IMG/VR virus record: IMGVR_UViG_3300032287_000749
Coordinates: 1-28,810 of that record
Length of the DNA: 28,810 bases
Direction: 5' to 3' (one strand)
Origin: a virus
Made by a program: the position numbers and the translations under genes. Positions 7,084 to 13,793 of the stretch are shown here, one piece after another (within the stretch, counting starts at the first letter, position 1; each line of letters opens with the position of its first letter). The notes below the pieces were generated by a model. That model made no database searches. It was given only the letters and a program-made list of their open reading frames with translations, and was not told the DNA's origin.

Positions 7084-7337
7084 AGATACCACAATTAAAG
7101 AGATGTTATATCATTGTAGAGATGTTGAATGACATGAAGATACATACCCACAAAGAGATCAGGGAGAAAGTCAATGATAAGATGGGGCAAAACTACTGCA
7201 AGAGTCAAATTGAAAAGGACTTGAGCTGGATAAAATGGAACCTGGACCTAGATGAATATTACTCATCCGGCTTTGGTATTAGACTGTATGAGCCTCTTGA
7301 CTTTTGGAAGGCATTAAAAAACTATTTAGAGGTATGA
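7080..7337 (+). CDS. Winged-helix DNA-binding protein (WYL-N-like)
   Basis: An 85-aa protein with a predicted helix-turn-helix: helix RCYIIVEMLNDMK (9-21), helix THKEIREKVNDKMG (23-36), recognition helix KSQIEKDLSWIKWNL (41-55), then a beta wing SSGFGIRLYEP. This is the pattern of the N-terminal winged-helix domain of DeoR/WYL-type regulators, but no ligand domain follows. It is the first of three consecutive small DNA-binding proteins. A role in transcription control or in origin recognition is possible. ATGA overlaps join it to both neighbours. Confidence 0.6.
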   Translation: MKIPQLKRCYIIVEMLNDMKIHTHKEIREKVNDKMGQNYCKSQIEKDLSWIKWNLDLDEYYSSGFGIRLYEPLDFWKALKNYLEV

Positions 7338-7528
7338 ATCAGCACAAAATATACAGGGTGCTAAGACTCTTGCAGCTCCTACAGGAAAAACCGAGAACAG
7401 TAATGTCAATATCCAGGTACTTAGGCACCAGTGAGAGAACAGTCTACAGATATTTTAAGCTATTTGAAAAGCTTGAGTACACTGTAAAACGAGATATTTA
7501 TTACAAGTATTATATTGAGAAATTATGA
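7334..7528 (+). CDS. Winged-helix DNA-binding protein (HTH_11-like)
   Basis: A 64-aa protein. YRVLRLLQLLQEKPRTVM (7-24), SISRYLGTSERTVYRYFKLF (25-44) and a short wing (VKRDIYYKYYIEKL) make up an almost minimal HTH_11/DeoR-type domain; TSERTVYRYFKLFEKL is a clear recognition helix. ATG 7334 is preferred over an upstream TTG at 7304 because it forms an ATGA overlap with the previous stop and starts the domain in the usual place. It probably acts as a dimer on operators or near the origin; the target is unknown. Confidence 0.7.
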   Translation: MNQHKIYRVLRLLQLLQEKPRTVMSISRYLGTSERTVYRYFKLFEKLEYTVKRDIYYKYYIEKL

Positions 7529-7977
7529 ATGAGGAACTATTTGAACTGAGCAAAGTGCTTAACCAGGATATCATTGATATCATTAAAACGTACAAACTAG
7601 ATAGCTCCAGTAGAAAGCAGGACCTAGTTAGCAAGAGATACTACCTGTACAGCTACATGAGTAAGCATAGGCACATGACTACGACCATGATAGGAAGGTA
7701 CTTCAATAGAGATCATAGTACTGTGGTCCATGGGATATCTGAACATGAGTACTGGTATAAGAATAAGGATGCTAATTACCTTAAATTTATCCATCCGGTA
7801 CCTGAACTCATCCGAGCTAAGAGGTCAGATATAAATATCTTCGATGTGGATGTTATGCCACTGGATGATGAGGAAGCCAGGATAACTATCACCGGTAACT
7901 TCTCACCTAAGTTATTAAGAAGTTTTCAAGAGCAAATGACCAAAGAGGAATTATGTACTACATTTGAACTATCATAA
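7525..7977 (+). CDS. DnaA domain-IV-like DNA-binding protein
   Basis: A 150-aa protein whose residues about 30-78 resemble the C-terminal DNA-binding domain of the replication initiator DnaA: a basic region with SRKQDLVSKRYYLYSYMSK, then MIGRYFNRDHSTVVHGI containing the R-D-H-S-T signature (R62-T66) that reads the DnaA box. The AAA+ ATPase part of DnaA is absent. The C-terminal 60 residues are unrelated and acidic. It is the last gene before a terminator and an AT-rich gap in front of the primase-helicase, so it may mark the phage origin or compete with host DnaA. Similar stand-alone domains are known in phages; the function here is inferred. Confidence 0.8.
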   Translation: MNEELFELSKVLNQDIIDIIKTYKLDSSSRKQDLVSKRYYLYSYMSKHRHMTTTMIGRYFNRDHSTVVHGISEHEYWYKNKDANYLKFIHPVPELIRAKRSDINIFDVDVMPLDDEEARITITGNFSPKLLRSFQEQMTKEELCTTFELS

Positions 7978-8001
7978 TTTTTTAAGGGTTATATACGGAG
8001 A

Positions 8002-8028
8002 GAGGGGAGCATTAGCTCCTCTTTTTTT
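8002..8028 (+). terminator. Rho-independent terminator
   Basis: Bases 8002-8010 pair with 8015-8023 (core GGAGC/GCTCC, 9 bp including two G-T wobbles) around an ATTA loop, followed by a T-run 8022-8028. It closes the unit that starts at the 6236 promoter, 24 bases after the stop of the DnaA-like gene. Confidence 0.85.
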
Positions 8029-8037
8029 ATCTAATCC

Positions 8038-8215
8038 ATGACGCTGTGTCAATTCTCTATATATACCACTCTATAAATTTAAACTATGCACACTTTAAAA
8101 TTTTTGTTTTTTTATTGTCATATCGTCATGAAATCGCTAAAACATAAGCCTGCATTGGTTTATATCCATGACGCAAAACTTTTTTTATCGTCATTTATTG
8201 TCTATTCACTGTCAT
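8038..8215. repeat. GTCAT/ATGAC repeat cluster; candidate origin or operator region
   Basis: The 256-base gap 7978-8233 holds no gene. It contains six GTCAT or ATGAC sites: 8038-8042 and 8168-8172 (both as CCATGACGC), 8117-8121, 8125-8129, 8190-8194 and 8211-8215. Three are in the longer form TCGTCAT or TGTCATTTATT. The stretch from about 8085 to 8120 is very AT-rich with T-runs. Repeats plus an easily melted segment between a DnaA-like gene and the primase-helicase gene are what an origin would look like, but the last two sites also overlap the promoter at 8197, so operators are equally possible. Confidence 0.45.
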
Positions 8216-8227
8216 TTATTATATTTG
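8197..8227 (+). promoter_or_regulatory. Host-type promoter for primase-helicase
   Basis: ATTG (8197-8200), 19 bp, TATATTTG (8220-8227). The expected transcript start, about six to seven bases after the -7 box, falls at or next to the ATG at 8234, so the mRNA may be leaderless. A GTCAT repeat lies inside the spacer. Confidence 0.65.
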
Positions 8228-8233
8228 TCCGCT

Positions 8234-10582
8234 ATGTATAACCCAACAATTTCCGTATTCAGGTCCCTTTACAATTCTAAAGAGACCCCATTCAAGCTTA
8301 CAGCTATAGAAGTTTATAACAGGATTAAGAATGGTAATCCCGATGTAATTAACAAAATTAACCTCATCCGAAATGGTGAAAGTGAGCACAAAAATAAGCT
8401 CATGGCAATTATGTTTAATGGCACCTTCAATGAACGCAAGGATGATGGACTAATTGAGCACAGTGGTTTGTGTATCCTGGACTTCGATAAGTATCCGGAT
8501 ACCAAGACCATGAATAAGGATAGAAAAAAGCTCAAGGAATGTCCGTATGTTTATATGATGTTCACTTCACCGAGTGGTAATGGACTTAAAGCAGTCATTA
8601 GAATACCACAAAGTGACAAGTATGAGCATAAACGCAGGTTCGGTGCCTTTGCTGAATACTTCCAGAGTGAGTATTTTGATTCAGCCAATAGCAATATCTC
8701 AAGGGTTTGCTTTGAAAGCTATGACCCTGATGCCTATCTCAATGAATTTGCGGATGAGTATAGCGATATCCTGGAGGATAAGGGCTACACTGTTAGTGAG
8801 AAAGCCCCAGTGCTTCCATTAACGAATGAAGATAAGATCATTGAGTTAATCATGAAGTTTAATCATGGTAACTTTCAAGAGGGTGAACGTAACCTATGGC
8901 TTTTTAAGGTAGCAGTATGTATGTGTGAGTATGGTGTAGATGAGAGAATGGCGAAAGAGTACCTACTTCAATATCAGCAACCTGGATTTGAAGCCTATGA
9001 AATCAATAACACTGTGGCTAATGCCTACAGGAGGGGTGCATTTGGTACCAAATACTTTGAGGATAAGAGCACAGTGGACAGGGTGAAGGTAAAGCTAAGA
9101 GATGGGATCAATAAAGAGGATATCAAGAGGCAGTTAGGAGTGGATGAGAATATCATTCAAAGTGTACAGAAAGATGTTCAAAACATTGATGACAAATTCT
9201 GGGAAGGTGAAGGTAACAAAATGAAGATAGTACCGATGGACTTTGCTAGGTTCCTGCATAAGCATGGCTTTGCTAAGTACTATCCTGAAAGCTCTAAGAA
9301 ACCTACCTTTGTATACATCCAGGAGAATAAAGTAAACGAAAGCGGTACCGAGCTGATTAAAGACTTTGTACTCAACTACCTCAAATCACAGGGTGAACTT
9401 GACGTATACAATCACTGTGCGAAGTCAACAAATTTGTTTACTGAAAACTATCTAAACATGCTAGATAGTATTGACATGAAGATATTGCAGGATGATAGAA
9501 ATGTATCTTATATCCCTTTCCTCAATGGAGTGGTTAGGATAACTAAGAAAAGCATTGACCTATTGAGCTACATTGATATTGATGGCTACATTTGGTCCGG
9601 TCAAATAATCAACAGAAATTATACCTCAATCGCGATTCACGATAACAACTTCAAAGATTTTATACATAAGGTATCAGCTCAAGATGATGTGAGAATACAA
9701 GCCATGGAGACTACACTGGGATACCTGCTTCACACCTTCAAAGATAAAACAGATCAGAAGGCTATTATATTTAATGATCAGGAGATTGATGATAACCCCA
9801 ACGGTGGAAGTGGTAAGAGCTTAGTGCTTACTGCATTGAGTAATATTCGCAAAGTCATTAAGATAGATGGTAAGGCCTTCAATCCTGGAAAGAGTGATTT
9901 CGTATACCAACGCGTTAACCTGGATACTCAGGTCCTAGCCTTTGACGATGTTAAGAAAAACTTTGATTTTGAGCAGTTATTCTCACTAATCACTGAGGGT
10001 ATTCCTGTGAATAGAAAAAATAAGGATGAGATCTATATCCCATTTGAACGTTCACCCAAGATAGTGATAACTACCAACTATGTGATAGCAGGAGCAGGTA
10101 CGTCACATGACCGTAGAAGACACGAAATAGAGTTCTTTCAGTACTTCAACTCACAAAGAAACCCAGTGCAAGAGTATGGCCGGCTATTATTTGATGAGTG
10201 GACAGCAGAAGAGTGGAGTGCATTTGATAACTACATGCTGAATAACTTGCAAATGTACCTGCAGATAGGGTTAATGAAGTCTAAGAGTATCAATGCGGAT
10301 GCGAAGCGATTTATTCAGGCAACTTGTAAAGAGTTCTATGACTTTGCTATTGACGGTAATATATCGGCTAACATTAGACACTACAATAAGAGCAGTCTTG
10401 AGGCCTTCCAGAATGATACAAACGCATTCAAAGACCTTGATAGCAAAAAGTACTTGAGATGGGTGGCATCTTGGGCTACTTACAAAGGCTATATCATGAG
10501 CAAAGATAGAGACCAACATGGCAGATACTTTGAGCTCAAGCTTCCAAAACCTGAAACTAATACTAATGAAGCACCATTCTAA
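8234..10582 (+). CDS. Primase-helicase (VirE-N/BT4734-type primase plus SF3-like helicase)
   Basis: A 782-aa replication protein. The N-terminal part (about 1-200) starts MYNPTISVFRSLYNSKETPF and has LCILDFDKYPD and FTSPSGNGLKAVIRIP, matching the VirE-N/BT4734-like primase region with its acidic metal site. The C-terminal part (about 440-700) is a superfamily-3-like AAA+ helicase: Walker A N521-S529 (NPNGGSGKS), Walker B ending at D571-D572 (VLAFDD), sensor N615 (VITTNY). It should unwind and prime DNA at the fork, using host polymerase since none is encoded here. ATG 8234 is chosen because homology begins there and the -7 box ends at 8227; a longer frame from 8168 runs through the promoter. 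Stop overlaps the next ATG. Confidence 0.88.
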   Translation: MYNPTISVFRSLYNSKETPFKLTAIEVYNRIKNGNPDVINKINLIRNGESEHKNKLMAIMFNGTFNERKDDGLIEHSGLCILDFDKYPDTKTMNKDRKKLKECPYVYMMFTSPSGNGLKAVIRIPQSDKYEHKRRFGAFAEYFQSEYFDSANSNISRVCFESYDPDAYLNEFADEYSDILEDKGYTVSEKAPVLPLTNEDKIIELIMKFNHGNFQEGERNLWLFKVAVCMCEYGVDERMAKEYLLQYQQPGFEAYEINNTVANAYRRGAFGTKYFEDKSTVDRVKVKLRDGINKEDIKRQLGVDENIIQSVQKDVQNIDDKFWEGEGNKMKIVPMDFARFLHKHGFAKYYPESSKKPTFVYIQENKVNESGTELIKDFVLNYLKSQGELDVYNHCAKSTNLFTENYLNMLDSIDMKILQDDRNVSYIPFLNGVVRITKKSIDLLSYIDIDGYIWSGQIINRNYTSIAIHDNNFKDFIHKVSAQDDVRIQAMETTLGYLLHTFKDKTDQKAIIFNDQEIDDNPNGGSGKSLVLTALSNIRKVIKIDGKAFNPGKSDFVYQRVNLDTQVLAFDDVKKNFDFEQLFSLITEGIPVNRKNKDEIYIPFERSPKIVITTNYVIAGAGTSHDRRRHEIEFFQYFNSQRNPVQEYGRLLFDEWTAEEWSAFDNYMLNNLQMYLQIGLMKSKSINADAKRFIQATCKEFYDFAIDGNISANIRHYNKSSLEAFQNDTNAFKDLDSKKYLRWVASWATYKGYIMSKDRDQHGRYFELKLPKPETNTNEAPF

Positions 10583-11040
10583 TGAAAAAAGAGTATAAGG
10601 CACTGCTTCATGAGCTGAAGCTTCAACGGTATGCCATTACACATCCTAATTTCCCACAAGACTATATACCTAAAACAATGTACAAAGACTCAACAGCAAA
10701 TGGATTGACAAGAGCTATCTGTGATTTCATAAACTATCAAGGATACCAGGCAGAACGCATTAACACAATGGGAACAGCAAGAGAAAAAAAGACAACAGCC
10801 GGTAAGGTAATCGGGGTAACCTGGACAAAGGGCACCTCTACAGCAGGGAGTGCTGATATATCTGCTACCATTAAGGGACGTAGTGTGAAAATAGAGGTCA
10901 AGATAGGTAAGGATAGGCAGTCAGAGGCTCAGAAAAGATATCAAGAGAATATCGAGAGAGCAGGTGGTACCTATTACATAGCCAAAAATTTTGATGATTT
11001 CGTTGAATTTTTCAATGATTTTGTAAATAAGTGCAATTAA
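10582..11040 (+). CDS. VRR-NUC-type nuclease
   Basis: A 152-aa PD-(D/E)XK-fold nuclease. GSADISATIKGRSVKIEVK gives D92, E105 and K107, and Q117 lies in the following helix (SEAQKRYQENIERAG), ending with YYIAKNFDDF; this is the VRR-NUC order. The helix TANGLTRAICDFINYQGYQA (38-57) is the usual N-terminal helix. Such proteins cut branched DNA such as Holliday junctions or flaps, and in phages often serve recombination or resolve DNA before packaging. It is co-transcribed with the primase-helicase. A promoter for the next genes lies in its last 20 bases. Confidence 0.75.
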   Translation: MKKEYKALLHELKLQRYAITHPNFPQDYIPKTMYKDSTANGLTRAICDFINYQGYQAERINTMGTAREKKTTAGKVIGVTWTKGTSTAGSADISATIKGRSVKIEVKIGKDRQSEAQKRYQENIERAGGTYYIAKNFDDFVEFFNDFVNKCN

Positions 11041-11052
11041 TTTGTATATTTG
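11020..11052 (+). promoter_or_regulatory. Host-type promoter for recombination genes
   Basis: TTTG (11020-11023), 21 bp, TATATTTG (11045-11052). The leader ATTAACACCTTAAAATT (11058-11074) leads directly to ATG 11075 and closely matches the leader at 6272. Part of the promoter lies inside the end of the nuclease gene. Confidence 0.75.
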
Positions 11053-11074
11053 TAGAAATTAACACCTTAAAATT

Positions 11075-11608
11075 ATGACAACAAGGAAAACAACTCAAGC
11101 TGAAGAGCCAAAAACAGCAATGAATATTTATCAAAAATTGCACTGTGCTAAGCAGTCAATGGGTAAGGTCATTAAGAATGCCACTAACCCACATTTCAAA
11201 CGCAACTATGCTGATATTAACTCTATCATTGAGACCGTTGAGCCTATCCTAATGGATTGCGGACTAATATTAATGCAGCCGGTTATTGATAATAAGGTAA
11301 TCAGTAGAATAATTGACATTGAAACAGGAGAAAATGTAGAAAGTTCACTTGAATTACCTGCTATTTTAGATCCGCAGAAGCTACTTAGCTGCATTACTTA
11401 CTTCCGTAGAGGTACATTGGTTAGCTTACTATCCCTGCAAGCAGTGGATGATGATGGTGAGACTGCAAGCAAAGCTCCTAAGGCAAAGCCTACATTAGAT
11501 GGGGAGAGATGGGATAAGGCACTGGCAGCAGTTAAGAATGGTAAGTTCACTCCTGAGCAGATTAAAGAGATGTACAACCTAACCAAAGAGCAGGAGGCAC
11601 AGCTATGA
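11075..11608 (+). CDS. ERF-family single-strand annealing protein
   Basis: A 177-aa recombinase that would pair complementary single strands. MNIYQKLHCAKQSMGKVIKN (16-35), NPHFKRNYADINSIIE (37-52) and DPQKLLSCITYFRRGTLVSL with LQAVDDDGE (about 98-128) are the three conserved blocks of the ERF family; the ITYxRR motif is intact. The C-terminal 45 residues (after about 130) are charged and contain a helix starting WDKALAAVKNGKFTPEQIKE that probably binds SSB or another partner. It overlaps the exonuclease gene by four bases; annealing protein plus exonuclease form a Red-like pair. Confidence 0.88.
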   Translation: MTTRKTTQAEEPKTAMNIYQKLHCAKQSMGKVIKNATNPHFKRNYADINSIIETVEPILMDCGLILMQPVIDNKVISRIIDIETGENVESSLELPAILDPQKLLSCITYFRRGTLVSLLSLQAVDDDGETASKAPKAKPTLDGERWDKALAAVKNGKFTPEQIKEMYNLTKEQEAQL

Positions 11609-12228
11609 AGTTTAGAGCATCTCAATTAGGCAAATTAATGACCTCCTCCAGGACTAAGGGGGAGGCATTAAGCCAAACAGCTAAGAGCTACATCATTCAG
11701 AAAGCGAAAGAGGATTTCTTTGAGTACCGGAGTGAGCTCAATAACAAGTACATCACCAAAGGATTAGCACAGGAACAAGATAGTATTAACCTACTTAACC
11801 TGGTTAGGCTAGAGGATTATAAAAAGAATGAGGAGAGGGTAGAGAATGAGTGGTTATCCGGATGCTGTGATATTATCACTGATACATCTATCATAGATAT
11901 TAAGACCTCTTGGTCATTAGATACCTTCCCAGCTACTAGCTATGAGCTAAAGGATACATCAGATTATGAATGGCAAGGTAGAGCCTATATGTGGTTATAT
12001 GACATGCCATCTTTCGAGCTGTGTTATGTTATGGTAACTACTGCACCGGAAATCATGGGAGAATATGAGAATGGAGCACTGCACTATGTGGATCATATTG
12101 CACCTGAAAAGCGTATCACATCCATTACCTTTGCTAGAGATAAAGAAATTGAGATACAGATGGCTGAAAGATTAATCCTAGCTACTGAGTTCTATAAGGA
12201 AGTTATCAATCAATTAGAAAGCAAATGA
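11605..12228 (+). CDS. YqaJ/lambda-Exo-like exonuclease
   Basis: A 207-aa PD-(D/E)XK nuclease. The start MKFRASQLGKLMTSSRTK is the usual N-terminus of YqaJ-type nucleases. WLSGCCDIITDTSIIDIKTS provides the active site D89, D98 and K100, and E57 (GLAQEQDS) may be the helix acidic residue. Y/W-rich helix DYEWQGRAYMWLYDM supplies the Gln of the last motif. It should resect double-strand ends to give single strands for the ERF protein. The length is close to that of lambda Exo (226 aa). Confidence 0.85.
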   Translation: MKFRASQLGKLMTSSRTKGEALSQTAKSYIIQKAKEDFFEYRSELNNKYITKGLAQEQDSINLLNLVRLEDYKKNEERVENEWLSGCCDIITDTSIIDIKTSWSLDTFPATSYELKDTSDYEWQGRAYMWLYDMPSFELCYVMVTTAPEIMGEYENGALHYVDHIAPEKRITSITFARDKEIEIQMAERLILATEFYKEVINQLESK

Positions 12229-12440
12229 ACATAACACATGAACAAGATTCTATTAAACAAGAGGATAGCATTCTATTGGCAGTGATGGCTAAGTACTATG
12301 AGAGGAGTAAGAGGGGGCAGAAAAAGTACGGTACTAACCTAGATAGGAAAGATGTAGATTTGCATGGATGGTTAAACCATCTGCAAGAGGAGCTGATGGA
12401 TGCTACTCTTTATATAGAGAAACTAAAAAAAGAACTATGA
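12225..12440 (+). CDS. Small MazG-like/phage nucleotide-hydrolase-like protein
   Basis: A 71-aa protein. RGQKKYGTNLDRKDVDLHGW then LNHLQEELMDATLYIEKLKK (52-69) contains the H-x3-EE-x2-D pattern typical of small MazG-like or DUF550-like phage proteins, where the acidic residues bind Mg2+ and a nucleoside triphosphate. At 71 aa it is short for an active MazG-type enzyme (about 100), so activity is uncertain. ATGA overlaps link it to both neighbours. Confidence 0.55.
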   Translation: MNITHEQDSIKQEDSILLAVMAKYYERSKRGQKKYGTNLDRKDVDLHGWLNHLQEELMDATLYIEKLKKEL

Positions 12441-12514
12441 AACAAACAGCAGTAGCAAATCAATTAATAATAAGGGGTAAAAATTGCCCCATTAATAAAA
12501 TAGAAATGATATGA
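12437..12514 (+). CDS. Tiny ORF (25 aa)
   Basis: MKQTAVANQLIIRGKNCP begins a 25-aa frame that connects to both neighbours by ATGA overlaps (12437 and 12511). The spacing supports translation, possibly only to carry ribosomes across the gap. The start MKQTAV is frequent in small phage proteins, so this could be the remnant of a longer gene. Confidence 0.35.
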   Translation: MKQTAVANQLIIRGKNCPINKIEMI

Positions 12515-12726
12515 AAGCAAAACTAACATTTAACCTGCCTGAAGACCAGGAGGATTTCAAGCTGGCTTGTCAAGCTATAGATCTAAAACAGGCACTCATT
12601 GAGATAGGCATGGAGTTAAGGTCACTGCACAAATACGGTGAACTCCCAGTAAACCAATGGGAACTAATCGGACAGGTAAGAGATAGATACAATTCAATTT
12701 TAAACGAGTATAATATAGAAATATGA
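12511..12726 (+). CDS. Conserved small phage protein, unknown function
   Basis: A 71-aa, mostly helical, acidic protein starting MKAKLTFNLPEDQEDFKLAC. The first strand plus 'PEDQEDF' helix is a recurrent pattern in small phage proteins, but no function is known to me. There is no metal motif, signal or membrane segment. The end overlaps the next tiny gene. Confidence 0.6.
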   Translation: MKAKLTFNLPEDQEDFKLACQAIDLKQALIEIGMELRSLHKYGELPVNQWELIGQVRDRYNSILNEYNIEI

Positions 12727-12818
12727 TAATAGCACTTTCAATTTTACTAGCCCCTGCTATAGTGTGGGGTTGGATTAGCACAGTAAATTACATCAAATAC
12801 ATAAACAACCATGAGTAA
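12723..12818 (+). CDS. Tiny membrane protein (31 aa)
   Basis: MIIALSILLAPAIVWGWI forms one membrane helix, followed by a short polar tail (TVNYIKYINNHE). The start overlaps the previous stop (ATGA) and the stop lies inside the start of the DUF3127 gene. The role is unknown. Confidence 0.45.
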   Translation: MIIALSILLAPAIVWGWISTVNYIKYINNHE

Positions 12819-13167
12819 ATTTAAAGGAGAAGTGGTATTCATTACCCCTACAACGTCAGTGAATGACAAATTCAAAAAGAGAGAGATAACTCTAAAGAGC
12901 CAGGATGAATATCCGCAGTACGTTACGTTCCAATTAACCCAGGACAAATGCGATTTAGCTAACAATCTCAAAACAGGTGAGGTAGTAGAGGTGCAGTATA
13001 ACCTACGAGGCCGTAGATGGGAGGCACAAGACGGTACAATCAAGTACTTCAACTCGATTGAAGCATGGACCATGAGCTTGAGCTCAAAGGTAGAGAACAG
13101 TGCTGTTGATAAATTACGCAAAACTTTTGACACTACAGATGAGAGCAGTGACGATCTACCTTTCTGA
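12811..13167 (+). CDS. DUF3127-like single-stranded DNA-binding protein
   Basis: A 118-aa protein with an OB-fold-like pattern of strands (FKGEVVFITPT, REITLKSQD, YVTFQLTQDKCDLANNL, GEVVEVQYNLRGRRWEA, KYFNSIEAWTM) and an acidic tail ending DESSDDLPF. The tail is the SSB-type C-terminal peptide that recruits replication and repair partners. This matches DUF3127, a family of Bacteroidota and their phages. It probably coats single strands made by the helicase and exonuclease. Confidence 0.8.
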   Translation: MSKFKGEVVFITPTTSVNDKFKKREITLKSQDEYPQYVTFQLTQDKCDLANNLKTGEVVEVQYNLRGRRWEAQDGTIKYFNSIEAWTMSLSSKVENSAVDKLRKTFDTTDESSDDLPF

Positions 13168-13375
13168 GGACCAACAACTATCTGAATGGATGCGGAAAGA
13201 GATTAAACTCAAGCTATCCAAGAGATATAAGCTGACCCATCTATCTGAGGACATGGGGGTCAATTATGCTAAGCTATACCGGTTCATGCAGGGCCGTAAT
13301 GTGACCACTGAGATCTATGATAGCTTTTTTAAAGTATATTTGAATCAATGGAACTCTTACTACTCATACCTATAG
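13139..13375 (+). CDS. Small HTH protein
   Basis: A 78-aa basic protein from ATG 13139. Residues about 35-65 (KLTHLSEDMGVNYAKLYRFM then QGRNVTTEIYDSFFKVYL) resemble a small XRE-like helix-turn-helix, with 'LSEDMGVNYAKLYRFMQG' as the two core helices. The N-terminal 30 residues (YLSEDQQLSEWMRKEIKLKL) look like a helical dimer part. It may be a phage regulator. It overlaps the DUF3127 gene by 29 bases; an upstream start at 13100 is possible but would lengthen that overlap. Confidence 0.6.
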   Translation: MRAVTIYLSEDQQLSEWMRKEIKLKLSKRYKLTHLSEDMGVNYAKLYRFMQGRNVTTEIYDSFFKVYLNQWNSYYSYL

Positions 13376-13596
13376 CATGGTGGTGGTGCAATTTTGAGCC
13401 ACTGCAAGCAACTATAACAAGGATATATATGTCCTTTAGACCTGGCACATGGGCCATACCCTTACTAGATGCATTGAGTTGCAGTAAGTGTGTGGCCTTT
13501 TGGCTTACATTGGCATGGCACCAGGACTTTATCCTAGCCTGTCAGGCAGCACTGGGTGCCTATATACTCGAATTATGTTTGAACAAACTGACATAG
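13348..13596 (+). CDS. Small membrane protein, DUF1360-like
   Basis: An 82-aa protein with a hydrophobic N-terminus (MELLLLIPIAWWWCNF) and a second hydrophobic stretch containing CSKCVAFWLTLAW (about 45-57), then a third (ILACQAALGAYILELCL). The C-x2-C-x2-FW pattern resembles DUF1360-type phage membrane proteins. The function is unknown; it is not near the lysis genes. Confidence 0.5.
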   Translation: MELLLLIPIAWWWCNFEPLQATITRIYMSFRPGTWAIPLLDALSCSKCVAFWLTLAWHQDFILACQAALGAYILELCLNKLT

Positions 13597-13793
13597 AGGT
13601 AATAGATAAGATAGATGCACAGCCTGAAGCAGTGAAGTACTCTAAGCACTCATGCGTTCAGCTGTACAAAATACGGGTCAAGTACGATGGTCCACAGCCT
13701 AGGGAGTGCTTTTGTGCTTCAGTTAGGCGGAAAGTATGGTACAAAGACTTTATGGTATGGTATGAAAAGACTCTTAGACAAGTACATCAATAG
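13575..13793 (+). CDS. Small phage protein, unknown function
   Basis: A 72-aa protein from ATG 13575 (MFEQTDIEVIDKIDAQPE). The core VQLYKIRVKYDGPQPREC then FCASVRRKVWYKDFMVWYEK is basic and aromatic, as in nucleic-acid-binding proteins, but no family is certain. Longer frames from upstream run through the membrane-protein gene and are rejected. It overlaps the sigma-like gene by 32 bases. Confidence 0.55.
   Translation: MFEQTDIEVIDKIDAQPEAVKYSKHSCVQLYKIRVKYDGPQPRECFCASVRRKVWYKDFMVWYEKTLRQVHQ

Noticed and set aside
8168-8233. Upstream extension of the primase-helicase frame
   Set aside because: It would run through the promoter and the GTCAT repeats; the extra 22 residues do not look like the family.
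12474-12490. GGGG/CCCC inverted repeat
   Set aside because: Only four strong pairs and no T-run; lies inside a tiny coding frame.
12711-12718. TAATATAG before the tiny gene at 12723
   Set aside because: The upstream AACA-type block is missing and the distance to the ATG is 4 bases instead of 2-3; probably coding sequence by chance.
13335-13342. TATATTTG shortly before ATG 13348
   Set aside because: No TTG or TTTG at a suitable distance upstream; the bases code for a conserved-looking end of the HTH protein.
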